From Amycolatopsis cihanbeyliensis (GTDB lineage: Bacteria; Actinomycetota; Actinomycetes; Mycobacteriales; Pseudonocardiaceae), in the NCBI RefSeq assembly GCF_006715045.1, contig NZ_VFML01000001.1:3564501-3628500 (forward strand): a stretch of DNA of 64,000 nt. Direction: 5' to 3'. A program made the position numbers and the translations under genes. A model generated the notes under the pieces. The model made no database searches. It had not been told where the DNA came from and worked only from the letters and a program-made list of their open reading frames with translations. How positions within the stretch are numbered: position 1 is the stretch's first letter; each line of letters starts with the position of its first letter. Of the stretch, positions 1 to 6,731 are shown piece by piece.

Positions 1-1
1 C

Positions 2-99
2 GCGCGGTTCCGCGCCCCGGCCACCCGCTACACGAAGCGAGTGGCCCACTACCGGCCAGAACCCTCATCGCGGCCATCGTGTTGTGGCTGAGGTCGTGA
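2..99 (+). pseudogene. possible transposase C-terminal remnant (IS5-like), frameshifted
   Basis: Read from base 2 the sequence gives ARFRAPATRYTKRVAHYR. After a one-base shift near base 56 it continues ARTLIAAIVLWLRS and stops at 97-99. An Arg/Tyr-rich end followed by a hydrophobic ...LWLR tail is typical of the C-terminus of DDE transposases such as IS5. Only the last ~32 codons are inside the window and the frame is broken, so this looks like a decayed copy. Family assignment is by pattern only. Confidence 0.33.
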
Positions 100-114
100 C
101 CTACACCCAGGCCT

Positions 115-148
115 GAAAAAACCGCCCTGACCTCGGTCAAAGCGGTTT
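115..148 (-). terminator. rho-independent terminator of the tRNA cluster
   Basis: On the minus strand an AACCGC...GCGGTT stem is followed directly by a run of T residues, 20 bases beyond tRNA-Phe. This is the expected end of the Glu-Asp-Phe tRNA transcript. Confidence 0.7.
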
Positions 149-167
149 CCAAGCAGTGCAAAGCGTG

Positions 168-241
168 TGGCCAGGGGCGGGGTCGAACCGCCGACCTTCC
201 GCTTTTCAGGCGGACGCTCGTACCAACTGAGCTACCTGGCC
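168..241 (-). tRNA. tRNA-Phe (GAA)
   Basis: A full cloverleaf folds on the minus strand: 7-bp acceptor GGCCAGG/CCTGGCC with discriminator A, a TTCGA T-loop, and anticodon loop CTGAAAA. No CCA is encoded. It is the last gene of a three-tRNA cluster. Confidence 0.96.
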
Positions 242-272
242 GGAAACGCCGGCAAGGAGCCGAACGCTCTGG

Positions 273-346
273 CGACCCTGACGGGACTCGAACCCGCGAC
301 CTTCGCCGTGACAGGGCGACGCGCTAACCAACTGCGCCACAGGGCC
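273..346 (-). tRNA. tRNA-Asp (GTC)
   Basis: Cloverleaf on the minus strand with acceptor GGCCCTG/CAGGGTC, discriminator G as expected for Asp, anticodon loop CTGTCAC and T-loop TTCGA. Middle gene of the cluster. Confidence 0.96.
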
Positions 347-380
347 TTGCTCATGGTGCATGCTCCCACTTGCACCACCG

Positions 381-453
381 TACTCCCAACGGGATTCGAA
401 CCCGCGTTGCCGCCTTGAAAGGGCGGAGTCCTAGGCCGCTGGACGATGGGAGC
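381..453 (-). tRNA. tRNA-Glu (TTC)
   Basis: Cloverleaf on the minus strand with acceptor GCTCCCA/TGGGAGT (one G-T pair), anticodon loop CTTTCAA and discriminator A. First gene of the Glu-Asp-Phe cluster, an order widely conserved in actinobacteria. Confidence 0.96.
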
Positions 454-599
454 CCGGTCTTCTTCGGCGAACCGGACGACCGCGCTCTCAGGTCCCCCTG
501 GGAGCGATAACTAGCATAGGACACGGGTCCACCGGCATTCACAACGGGGGCCCCTCTCCGGCCGGCAAGCTCGCGGCCTGCGTCGATGCCCGACCAAGG

Positions 600-1385
600 T
601 CACTCGGCCCGGGTGGCGAGCTCGTCCAGCGCGCGCAGGCGATCGAGCAGCTCCGCACGTTCCGGTTCGCCCAGCGTGTCCACCAGCAGCTCGCCCATCC
701 GCTCGCCGGTCAGCGTCTCGGCGCGGCGCCACCGCTCATGCAGGTCCGGCCGCGCGTTGGCCCGCGCGATCAGCTCGTCGGCCGGCTCGGGCTGCCAGCC
801 GGTGCGCAGCAGCCGCCCGCGGCCGCCCTCCGGGTCCGCGACGATCGCCTCCTCGATGGGCAGCCCGACCGCCCGCAGGGCCGCGAAGTGCAGGCCGCCC
901 CGGTACTCGCGGAGCAGGTGGAGGCCGTGCACGACCCGCTCGAGCGCGCCCTCCGGCCAGGCGGCCCGCCGCCAGCCGCCGAACAGCGCGAGCCCACCAG
1001 GGTCGGCCGCCTCGGTCAGCCTGGCCAGCAACCCGCCCAGCCGCTCGGGCTCGGCAAGATCGGACAGCCTCGCCCTCGCCCAGCGTGCGGCACCTTCCTG
1101 GAAGCCCTCGACCGCGCTGGGGGAGTCGAGTGCGGAGGTGGCCGCGGGCAACAGCGCGTCCAGCAACCAGCGGGGGAAGATCCCGAACAGCTCGGCGACC
1201 ATCTGTGGTGGCGGATCACCGAGCACCGCCGAACGCCCGCGGAAGTAGAGCGCTCGCGGTGCCAGCCCCAGCTCCTGCTCGACCTGCGCCAGCTCGGTGG
1301 AGGTCATGAACTTTCCGCCCCAGCGCTGCACGAACGGGCGCACGCCCGCCGCCGCGTCCACGGCGACAACAGTGTCGTCCTGCAT
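600..1385 (-). CDS. SCO6745-like conserved actinobacterial protein
   Basis: A 261-residue soluble protein without signal peptide or membrane segment. It is Leu/Ala/Arg-rich and mainly helical, with segments such as LYFRGRSAVLGDPP and HLLREYRGGLHFAALRAVGL. This pattern resembles the actinobacterial SCO6745 family of unknown function, sometimes described as helix-turn-helix related. I see no catalytic motif. The ATG is preceded by GAGAGGATCTCC. A TATGAT box and a short palindrome lie just upstream. The assignment rests on general resemblance only. Confidence 0.7.
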   Translation of the reverse strand: MQDDTVVAVDAAAGVRPFVQRWGGKFMTSTELAQVEQELGLAPRALYFRGRSAVLGDPPPQMVAELFGIFPRWLLDALLPAATSALDSPSAVEGFQEGAARWARARLSDLAEPERLGGLLARLTEAADPGGLALFGGWRRAAWPEGALERVVHGLHLLREYRGGLHFAALRAVGLPIEEAIVADPEGGRGRLLRTGWQPEPADELIARANARPDLHERWRRAETLTGERMGELLVDTLGEPERAELLDRLRALDELATRAE

Positions 1386-1406
1386 GGAGATCCTCTCGAC
1401 CCCACA

Positions 1407-1421
1407 ATCATAACACTGTTA
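1407..1421 (-). promoter_or_regulatory. -10 box plus short palindrome upstream of the 600-1385 gene
   Basis: The minus strand has TATGAT (1407-1412), overlapping the perfect inverted repeat TAACA-C-TGTTA (1411-1421), 22 bases upstream of the ATG. The repeat is placed where a repressor could cover the -10 box. The regulator is unknown. The rest of 1422-1682 shows no gene. Confidence 0.35.
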
Positions 1422-1682
1422 CATCATGATGCCGGACAACCTCGGACACGAACGGTGGTCACTACCCGGCCAGGACGGCACCGGGTAACCGATTGCCCCA
1501 GAGCGAATCGGGCAAGTATTTTTGCCAGATGCTGCCCGGGTGCACGGCCAGGGGGCGGGCGCCCGGGCAGCACCCCGCACGGCGGGACCGCTGCCGGCTG
1601 ATGCCGCTTGAGAAGGTGCCTGCGCAAGGTGATGCGGGGGCGCGCTCTCGACCGAAGGCCAGCGCGCCTTCTTGAGCACAGG

Positions 1683-1931
1683 CTAACGCTGCACGGGCGA
1701 CTGCCCGTCGTCGTCCGGAATCAGCCCGAGCATCTCCAGTAACTGGGCACAGTCCTCAACGCCGTCCGCGCTTCGCGCCACCGCGAGCCGCGCCCTGCGC
1801 GCCTGGTCGTCGGAGATCCGCGAGGCCTCCGCGTTCCCGGTGCGCTGCGAGGGAACGCCACCGGCGTAGCCGCCCGCCGCCTCCCCCTCGTACCGAAGGA
1901 GGAACTGTCGAACTTCGAGTGACCCGCTCAT
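1683..1931 (-). CDS. small hypothetical protein
   Basis: An 82-residue acidic, soluble protein, family not recognised. A strong ribosome-binding site (GGAGGAGCT directly before ATG) supports the start and reality of the gene. The N-terminus reads SLEVRQFLLRYEGEAAGGYAGG and the middle is an Arg/Ala-rich helix. No cysteines or membrane segment. It is transcribed away from the 1932-2430 gap and stands alone. Confidence 0.6.
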   Translation of the reverse strand: MSGSLEVRQFLLRYEGEAAGGYAGGVPSQRTGNAEASRISDDQARRARLAVARSADGVEDCAQLLEMLGLIPDDDGQSPVQR

Positions 1932-2430
1932 AGCTCCTCCATATGGTTGCTCGGCTTTGCTTGGCCGCGAGGCTAGCGATCAGGGCGATCACCCCACAGC
2001 CCCCCGCTGGGTGAACCTCTCAACACGTTCCGTTGGCCGGGACCGCCATCCGGGGCCGACCCGGCATATGAACGTACGGCAACAACAAGATGACAGGTCA
2101 AACGGTTTTTTCTGTTCACCCACTCGCCCCAGGCGGGCCTGTCATGTAACAATCAACGTGCTGACACACCCCCGGTCAGCGCCTGTGGAGATCCCCTCCG
2201 GCCCCCGCGTTCCTCCCCCTGGCGCGGGGGCCTCTCCATGTGTGCTCGACGCCTGGGGGCGTCTTCGCACACTTCTCGTATCTTCCCGGGGCCGAGCCCC
2301 CGGACCCCCCACGGCGCGGGATGTGCTGACCCAGCGAGGTCCCTCGGTGGGTGGCCCTTGGGCGGTTGATACGGAGAGTTGTGCTAGGTCGGGCTAGGCG
2401 TGGATACCTACACCTGAATGGCCTAGGGAA
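1932..2430. other. intergenic, no gene seen
   Basis: About 500 bases between divergently oriented small genes. It is less GC-rich than its neighbours in places (a run of six T near 2105) and contains several C/G homopolymer tracts. The reading frame open over 1957-2397 has no ribosome-binding site and no coding-like composition. No clear repeat or structured RNA was found. Confidence 0.4.
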
Positions 2431-2925
2431 ATGGGTTTCTTGGCGACACGCCGTGTGTGCCGTGTCACAGACACTTTCTCGCCGAAACCCAACCGTTATC
2501 GTGTGCCTGTGCCTCTTCCATCGCTAGGACGCAGCCGCACCAACCTCAAACCCGTGAACCCCGGCCGGCACCGCGACGACGCCGCCAAGGAAGCGGCGGG
2601 GGCGGTCGAAGACCAGGAGCTGACCAGCTACCTGGCCGCGCTCGCACCGGACTCGGACGACCCGGAGAGCACCGGCAGCGGGCGCCGCTTCGGCGAGGCG
2701 CAGGTCTACCAGCTCCGGCTCAACCTGATCGCCAGCGAGCAGCTCAAGGAGCTCGCCGCGCAGCGGGACACCTCCCCGCAGGCGCTCGCGCAGGAGTGGA
2801 TCCTCGAGCGCCTCTCCTGGGAGTCACAGGCGGCAGCGGAGCGGCGCCGTCCGCACAACGTCACCGAACCGCGGACCGACCAGCACTACTTCGACCACGA
2901 GTGGCCGGTGGCTGGAAGGCTCTGA
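2431..2925 (+). CDS. hypothetical protein with ribbon-helix-helix-like C-terminal half
   Basis: The frame ends in a coding-like segment, QVYQLRLNLIASEQLKELAA followed by a helix with QALAQEWILERL. That pattern recalls short DNA-binding antitoxin-type proteins, but I cannot place it in a family. The first ~45 residues look less like protein, so the true start may be a GTG near 2455-2500 or about 2556; the stated ATG has only AGGGA two bases away. Faces the cold-shock gene across a shared hairpin. Confidence 0.5.
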   Translation: MGFLATRRVCRVTDTFSPKPNRYRVPVPLPSLGRSRTNLKPVNPGRHRDDAAKEAAGAVEDQELTSYLAALAPDSDDPESTGSGRRFGEAQVYQLRLNLIASEQLKELAAQRDTSPQALAQEWILERLSWESQAAAERRRPHNVTEPRTDQHYFDHEWPVAGRL

Positions 2926-2976
2926 GCGCCGGGCACCGGCAGCGGTAGGCAAGGCAGCTGAACACCAGGCAAACAC

Positions 2977-3008
2977 CGGGCCCCGGCGGAAGGTTCCGCC
3001 GGGGCCCG
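2977..3008. terminator. 14-bp GC hairpin between convergent genes
   Basis: A perfect 14-bp stem (CGGGCCCCGGCGGA and its complement) with a 4-base loop sits 17 bases beyond the cold-shock gene stop and 50 bases beyond the 2431-2925 gene. No T-run follows, as is common for actinobacterial terminators. It probably serves both directions. Confidence 0.65.
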
Positions 3009-3025
3009 AATGTCAGGTACGCAAT

Positions 3026-3235
3026 TTAGCCCTGCAGGACGCGAACCTTCTGTGCCTGCGGGCCCTTCTGGCCCTGGCCGACCTCGAACTCCACTCGCTG
3101 GTTCTCCTCGAGGGTGCGGAAGCCGCGCCCGTCGATCTCCGAGTAGTGCACGAAAACGTCGCCCTCGCCGCCGTCCTGGGCGATGAAGCCGAAGCCCTTT
3201 TCGGCGTTGAACCACTTCACAGTGCCTTGCGCCAC
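3026..3235 (-). CDS. cold-shock protein, CspA family (copy 1)
   Basis: A 69-residue single cold-shock domain, the usual length for the family. It carries RNP1 (KGFGFIA) and RNP2 (VFVHYSEI) RNA-binding motifs after the typical [11 protein letters not shown] start. It should bind single-stranded RNA/DNA as an RNA chaperone in the cytoplasm. It starts at GTG with GAGGAG upstream. It is one of three csp genes in the window (also 13764-13967 and 37409-37609). This copy has GEGD in the loop between the RNP motifs. Confidence 0.95.
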   Translation of the reverse strand: MAQGTVKWFNAEKGFGFIAQDGGEGDVFVHYSEIDGRGFRTLEENQRVEFEVGQGQKGPQAQKVRVLQG

Positions 3236-3516
3236 CGTCTTTACTCCTCGTTACTGATCCGCATAGGGAGCCGCCGCGGCGGCTCCCGAGCCGTCCCGGG
3301 CAGTTCCAACGAGTCGAGCAAAGAGCTGCTGGGCTCATGGCTCGCGTCAGAAGTTCCGCGAGTGTGAAGCCACGAACACGCAAAACGACGGCCTGAGGGC
3401 AGACTACCGGGAATCGGCCCCTTCTGGCCCCAAGGTCCATACGGTTGGACCAACGGGACTGAAACCCCCTAACAGGTGGCACGGATAGGGGACCAGCAGC
3501 ACACGCCGTGTCACGA

Positions 3517-3532
3517 TGTGACCCTAGTCACA
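3517..3532. promoter_or_regulatory. CRP/GlxR-type operator
   Basis: TGTGACCCTAGTCACA matches the cAMP-receptor-protein consensus TGTGA-N6-TCACA exactly, and the perfect dyad extends to six bases per arm. It lies 49-70 bases upstream of the likely L,D-transpeptidase starts (3581/3602) and ~280 bases upstream of csp copy 1, so it probably controls the transpeptidase. Its position also argues against the far-upstream ATG at 3476. Confidence 0.6.
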
Positions 3533-3601
3533 TCCGAGTGTGTCAACGTTCCTGCGCGGTCGGGCGTCATGTGGGCAGATATGGGGAGAAGGGGCATTCA
3601 G

Positions 3602-4810
3602 TTGACGCGAAGCGATATCTCCGGTTCGCGTCCGGGCACGCTGCTCGTCCTGGTACTGGCAACAGTGCTGGGACTGAGCGCATGCTCGGGCGGATCCGAC
3701 GGCGGCACGCAGACGGACACCTCGACCACCGAGTCGAATCCGCCGGCGAAGGTACAGGCACAGCCCGCGGACGGGGCCACGGACGTGGCGCCCGCGGACT
3801 CGATCCAGGTCTCGGTCGCCGACGGCACGATCCAGACAGTCGCCCTGACCAACCCGGAAGGTGAGCAGGTCAAGGGCGAGGCCAGCGCCGACAAGACCAC
3901 CTGGGCGACCACTGAACCGCTGGGGTACGGCAAGACTTACACCTGGTCCGGCACCGCCATCGGCGCGGGCGGGGAGCCGGCTCCGATCGCGGGAAGTTTC
4001 ACCACCGTCACCCCGCGCCAGCTACTCAGGGCCACCCTGAACGTCGGGGACGACAAGACCTACGGCATCGCGATGCCGATCAGCGTCACCTTCCGGAACA
4101 GCGCGGGCAAGCCGGTCCCGGTCACCAACAAGGCCGCCATCGAGCAGGCGCTCAGCGTGGAGTCCACGCCGAGTACCGAGGGCTCCTGGGCCTGGTTACA
4201 GAACGACACCTCGGTGCACTGGCGCCCGAAGGAGTACTGGGAGCCGCATACCGAGGTCACGGTGAAGGCTCCGGTCTACGGGCTCGAGCTTTCCGAAGGC
4301 GTGTACGGCAAGCAGGACCTCGAGGCGAGCTTCGAGATCGGACGTTCGCAGATCGTCAGGGGCAACACCCAGACCCACCGGATGCAGGTGGTCCGGGACG
4401 GCAAGCAGGTGGCCGACTACCCGGTCAGCTACGGGCTGGACTCCGATCCCGGTCGGGTCACGCACAGCGGCACGCACGTGGTGATGAGCAAGCACCAGAC
4501 CTACTTCATGAACAACCCCGGCTACGGCTACGAGGACTTCGAGGTGAAGTGGGCCGTACGGATCTCGAACAACGGCGAGTTCACGCATGCCGCGCCGTGG
4601 TCGGTGGGTGACCAGGGCAAGCGCAATGTCTCACACGGCTGCCTCAACCTCGCCCCGGCGAACGCCAAGGAGTACTACGACAGCGCGCTGATGGGTGATC
4701 CGGTGGAGATCGAGGGCAGCACCCAGCAACTCGGCCCGCGGGACGGCGACTACCACGACTGGACCTACTCCTGGCAGGAGTGGACCGCGAAGTCCGCCCT
4801 CGCCGGCTGA
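3602..4810 (+). CDS. L,D-transpeptidase lipoprotein (YkuD domain)
   Basis: Forms 3-3 peptidoglycan crosslinks at the outer face of the membrane. The N-terminus has a lipoprotein signal with lipobox LSAC (Cys28). Ser/Thr-rich linker follows, then two Ig-like domains (PADGATDVAPADSI; then LRATLNVGDDKTYGIAMPISV) and a YkuD domain with catalytic VSHGC (Cys347) and upstream His residues. This matches mycobacterial LdtMt2-type enzymes in layout and length. A TTG at 3602 (GAGAAGGGG upstream) gives 402 residues and a clean signal peptide. An ATG at 3581 is possible, and the frame is open to 3476, but that start would precede the CRP-like site. Confidence 0.92.
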   Translation: MTRSDISGSRPGTLLVLVLATVLGLSACSGGSDGGTQTDTSTTESNPPAKVQAQPADGATDVAPADSIQVSVADGTIQTVALTNPEGEQVKGEASADKTTWATTEPLGYGKTYTWSGTAIGAGGEPAPIAGSFTTVTPRQLLRATLNVGDDKTYGIAMPISVTFRNSAGKPVPVTNKAAIEQALSVESTPSTEGSWAWLQNDTSVHWRPKEYWEPHTEVTVKAPVYGLELSEGVYGKQDLEASFEIGRSQIVRGNTQTHRMQVVRDGKQVADYPVSYGLDSDPGRVTHSGTHVVMSKHQTYFMNNPGYGYEDFEVKWAVRISNNGEFTHAAPWSVGDQGKRNVSHGCLNLAPANAKEYYDSALMGDPVEIEGSTQQLGPRDGDYHDWTYSWQEWTAKSALAG

Positions 4811-4821
4811 CCCACCGGGAG

Positions 4822-4902
4822 CCCTGAACGTGGCGATCAGGACGCTCAACGTCGCGAACGGCACATTTGAGACGTCTACCGTCTCGAACGCCACGTTCAG
4901 GG
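4822..4902. repeat. nested palindromic intergenic element
   Basis: Outer arms CCCTGAACGTGGCG (4822-4835) and the exact complement (4889-4902) enclose an inner hairpin GAGACG-tctac-CGTCTC (4869-4885). The whole 81-base unit can fold into a branched stem. It sits 11 bases after the transpeptidase stop and could act as its terminator, though its elaborate symmetry looks more like a dispersed palindromic unit. Confidence 0.6.
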
Positions 4903-4956
4903 CCGGCCGAATGAGCGCTTGGCCACTCGATGTTCGGTATGGCGGGTGTGCCGGGT

Positions 4957-4962
4957 TAGCGT
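4957..4962 (+). promoter_or_regulatory. -10 box for leaderless transcript
   Basis: TAGCGT lies exactly six bases before the GTG at 4969, and no ribosome-binding site is present. This geometry places the transcription start at the initiation codon. Confidence 0.5.
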
Positions 4963-4968
4963 GGACGG

Positions 4969-5559
4969 GTGAGTAGCTCGGCACAGCCACCGGCACGAAC
5001 CTGGCCGCCGGTGGAGACGGAACCGGCCGTCCCGCACCACAACGCCCCCGCGGCCGGCAGCAAGCTGGGGGTGCACTACGCGCAGTGCTTCGGCTGCGGG
5101 GATGAGCAGGAGGCGGGCCTGCACCTGCAGTCCACCGTCGGCGAGGGCCGCACGGTGCACTCCCAGTTCACCGTGACCGAGGCGCACCAGGGCGCGCCGG
5201 GCCTTGCCCACGGCGGCCTGCTGGCCTGCGCCTTCGACGAGGCGCTCGGCGCCACGGTCGGCAACCTGCTGCGCAAACCCGCGGTCACCGGCCGCCTGGA
5301 GACCGACTTCCGCAGGCCGGTGCCGGTGGGCTCCATCCTGTACATCGCGGCGACGCTGGACGGGACCGCGGGCCGCAAGATCTACGTCAGCGCGGACGGC
5401 AGGCTGGACGCCGAGGACGGGCCGATCGCGGTCCGCGCCCGCGGGCTGTTCGTGATGGTCGGCCTCGAGCACTTCACCACGCACGGCGACCCGGAGGCGC
5501 TGGAGAAGTTCCGGGAGGCGGCCCGGAACAACCGGGAGGACTGGAACATCAACCCGTGA
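4969..5559 (+). CDS. PaaI-family hotdog thioesterase
   Basis: A 196-residue cytoplasmic protein predicted to hydrolyse acyl-CoA thioesters. After a ~40-residue N-terminal extension comes a single hotdog domain with the family motif HGGLLACAFDEALG, in which the Asp/Glu of the central helix is expected to be catalytic. The Cys pair in QCFGCGDEQEAGL is a feature of this actinobacterial subgroup. Substrate is unknown. Start is GTG with a leaderless promoter. The next gene has its own promoter, so this is probably monocistronic. Confidence 0.85.
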   Translation: MSSSAQPPARTWPPVETEPAVPHHNAPAAGSKLGVHYAQCFGCGDEQEAGLHLQSTVGEGRTVHSQFTVTEAHQGAPGLAHGGLLACAFDEALGATVGNLLRKPAVTGRLETDFRRPVPVGSILYIAATLDGTAGRKIYVSADGRLDAEDGPIAVRARGLFVMVGLEHFTTHGDPEALEKFREAARNNREDWNINP

Positions 5560-5570
5560 TCGGTGCTGGA

Positions 5571-5576
5571 TAGGGT
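5571..5576 (+). promoter_or_regulatory. -10 box for leaderless transcript
   Basis: TAGGGT is six bases before the GTG at 5583, in the 23-base gap after the thioesterase gene. It suggests independent leaderless transcription of the phosphoesterase. Confidence 0.45.
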
Positions 5577-5582
5577 CGGCGG

Positions 5583-6731
5583 GTGTTCCTGCTGCTCGCC
5601 GGGCTGCTCGCGGTTCTGCACCTCTACCTCTGGAAACGGCTGATCCGGGACACGCTGCCCCGCGGCCGGACGCGCACCGTGGCCACCGCCGTGCTGGTGC
5701 TGCTCGTGCTGGTCATGGTGGCCGCCCTCGCGCTCGGGACCACCCTCGACCCGGCGGTGGCGCAGTGGGTCGCCTGGCCCGGCTACCTGTGGCTGGCGAT
5801 CTTCTTCTACCTGCTGCTCGCCCTGTTGGTGCTGGAACCGCCCCGGCTGGCCCTGCGCCGGTGGGCCGGCCGCGAACCGGACCCACCGGCGAGGACGGGC
5901 GTCAGCAGGCGGGTGGCGCTGGCGCGCGGATCGGCGGCGGTGGCCGGAGTGGCCGCGGTCGGGTTGGTCGGCTACGGGGTGACCGTGGCGATGGGACCGC
6001 CCTCGATCACCCGGGTTCCGATCACCCTGCGCCGGCTGGACCCGAGGGCTTCCGGCTGCCGGATCGCGCTGATCAGCGATATTCACCTCGGTCCGATCAT
6101 CGGTCGTCGATTCACCCAGCGGATCGTGGACCTGGTCAACGCCGAGCGACCGGACGCCGTGGCCATCGTCGGCGACCTGGTGGACGGGGACGTGCCCGCG
6201 CTGGCCGATGCCGCCGCCCCGCTGGCGGACCTGAGCAGCACGCACGGGACGTTCTTCGTCACCGGCAACCACGAGTACTACGTGGGTTACCGGCAATGGG
6301 TGGAGCATGTGCGCACCCTCGGCATCACGGCACTGCGCAACCAGCGGGTCACCATCACGCACAACGGTGGCCGGTTCGAGCTGGCCGGGGTGAACGACGC
6401 CACCGCCTACCAGTGGCAGGACGCCGCAGACGTGGCCGCGGCCATGCGGGGGCGGGACCCGGAACGCGCCGCGGTCCTGCTCGCGCACCAGCCGGTGGAC
6501 GTGGCCGACGCCGTGGCCCAGGACGTGGACCTGCAGCTGTCCGGGCACACCCACGGCGGGCAGCTCACCCCGTTCGAGTTGCTGGTGAGCCAGCAGCAGG
6601 GCGTGGTCGCCGGGCACTACCGGTTCGGCGACACCCAGCTCTACGTCACCAGGGGAGCCGGGTTCTGGGGGCCGCCGGTGCGGGTCGGCGCGCCACCGGA
6701 CATCACCATCGTCGAGCTGCGCTCGCCCTGA
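5583..6731 (+). CDS. membrane-anchored metallophosphoesterase
   Basis: A 382-residue calcineurin-like phosphoesterase. Hydrophobic segments at about 1-17, 33-52 and 64-84, plus a short one near 118-136, anchor the protein. The C-terminal catalytic domain has all five metal-binding blocks in order: SDIHLG (165-170), GDLVDG (197-202), GNHE (228-231), LAHQP and SGHTHGGQ. This is the YkuE/YaeI type, known to act on phospholipid or lipid-linked phosphates, probably outside the cell. Substrate is not evident. The stop abuts the pknG stop with no bases between. Confidence 0.9.
   Translation: MFLLLAGLLAVLHLYLWKRLIRDTLPRGRTRTVATAVLVLLVLVMVAALALGTTLDPAVAQWVAWPGYLWLAIFFYLLLALLVLEPPRLALRRWAGREPDPPARTGVSRRVALARGSAAVAGVAAVGLVGYGVTVAMGPPSITRVPITLRRLDPRASGCRIALISDIHLGPIIGRRFTQRIVDLVNAERPDAVAIVGDLVDGDVPALADAAAPLADLSSTHGTFFVTGNHEYYVGYRQWVEHVRTLGITALRNQRVTITHNGGRFELAGVNDATAYQWQDAADVAAAMRGRDPERAAVLLAHQPVDVADAVAQDVDLQLSGHTHGGQLTPFELLVSQQQGVVAGHYRFGDTQLYVTRGAGFWGPPVRVGAPPDITIVELRSP

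Noticed and set aside
1957..2397. 146-codon plus-strand frame
   Set aside because: No ribosome-binding site, and the composition contains Pro/Arg/Ser runs typical of GC-rich non-coding DNA.
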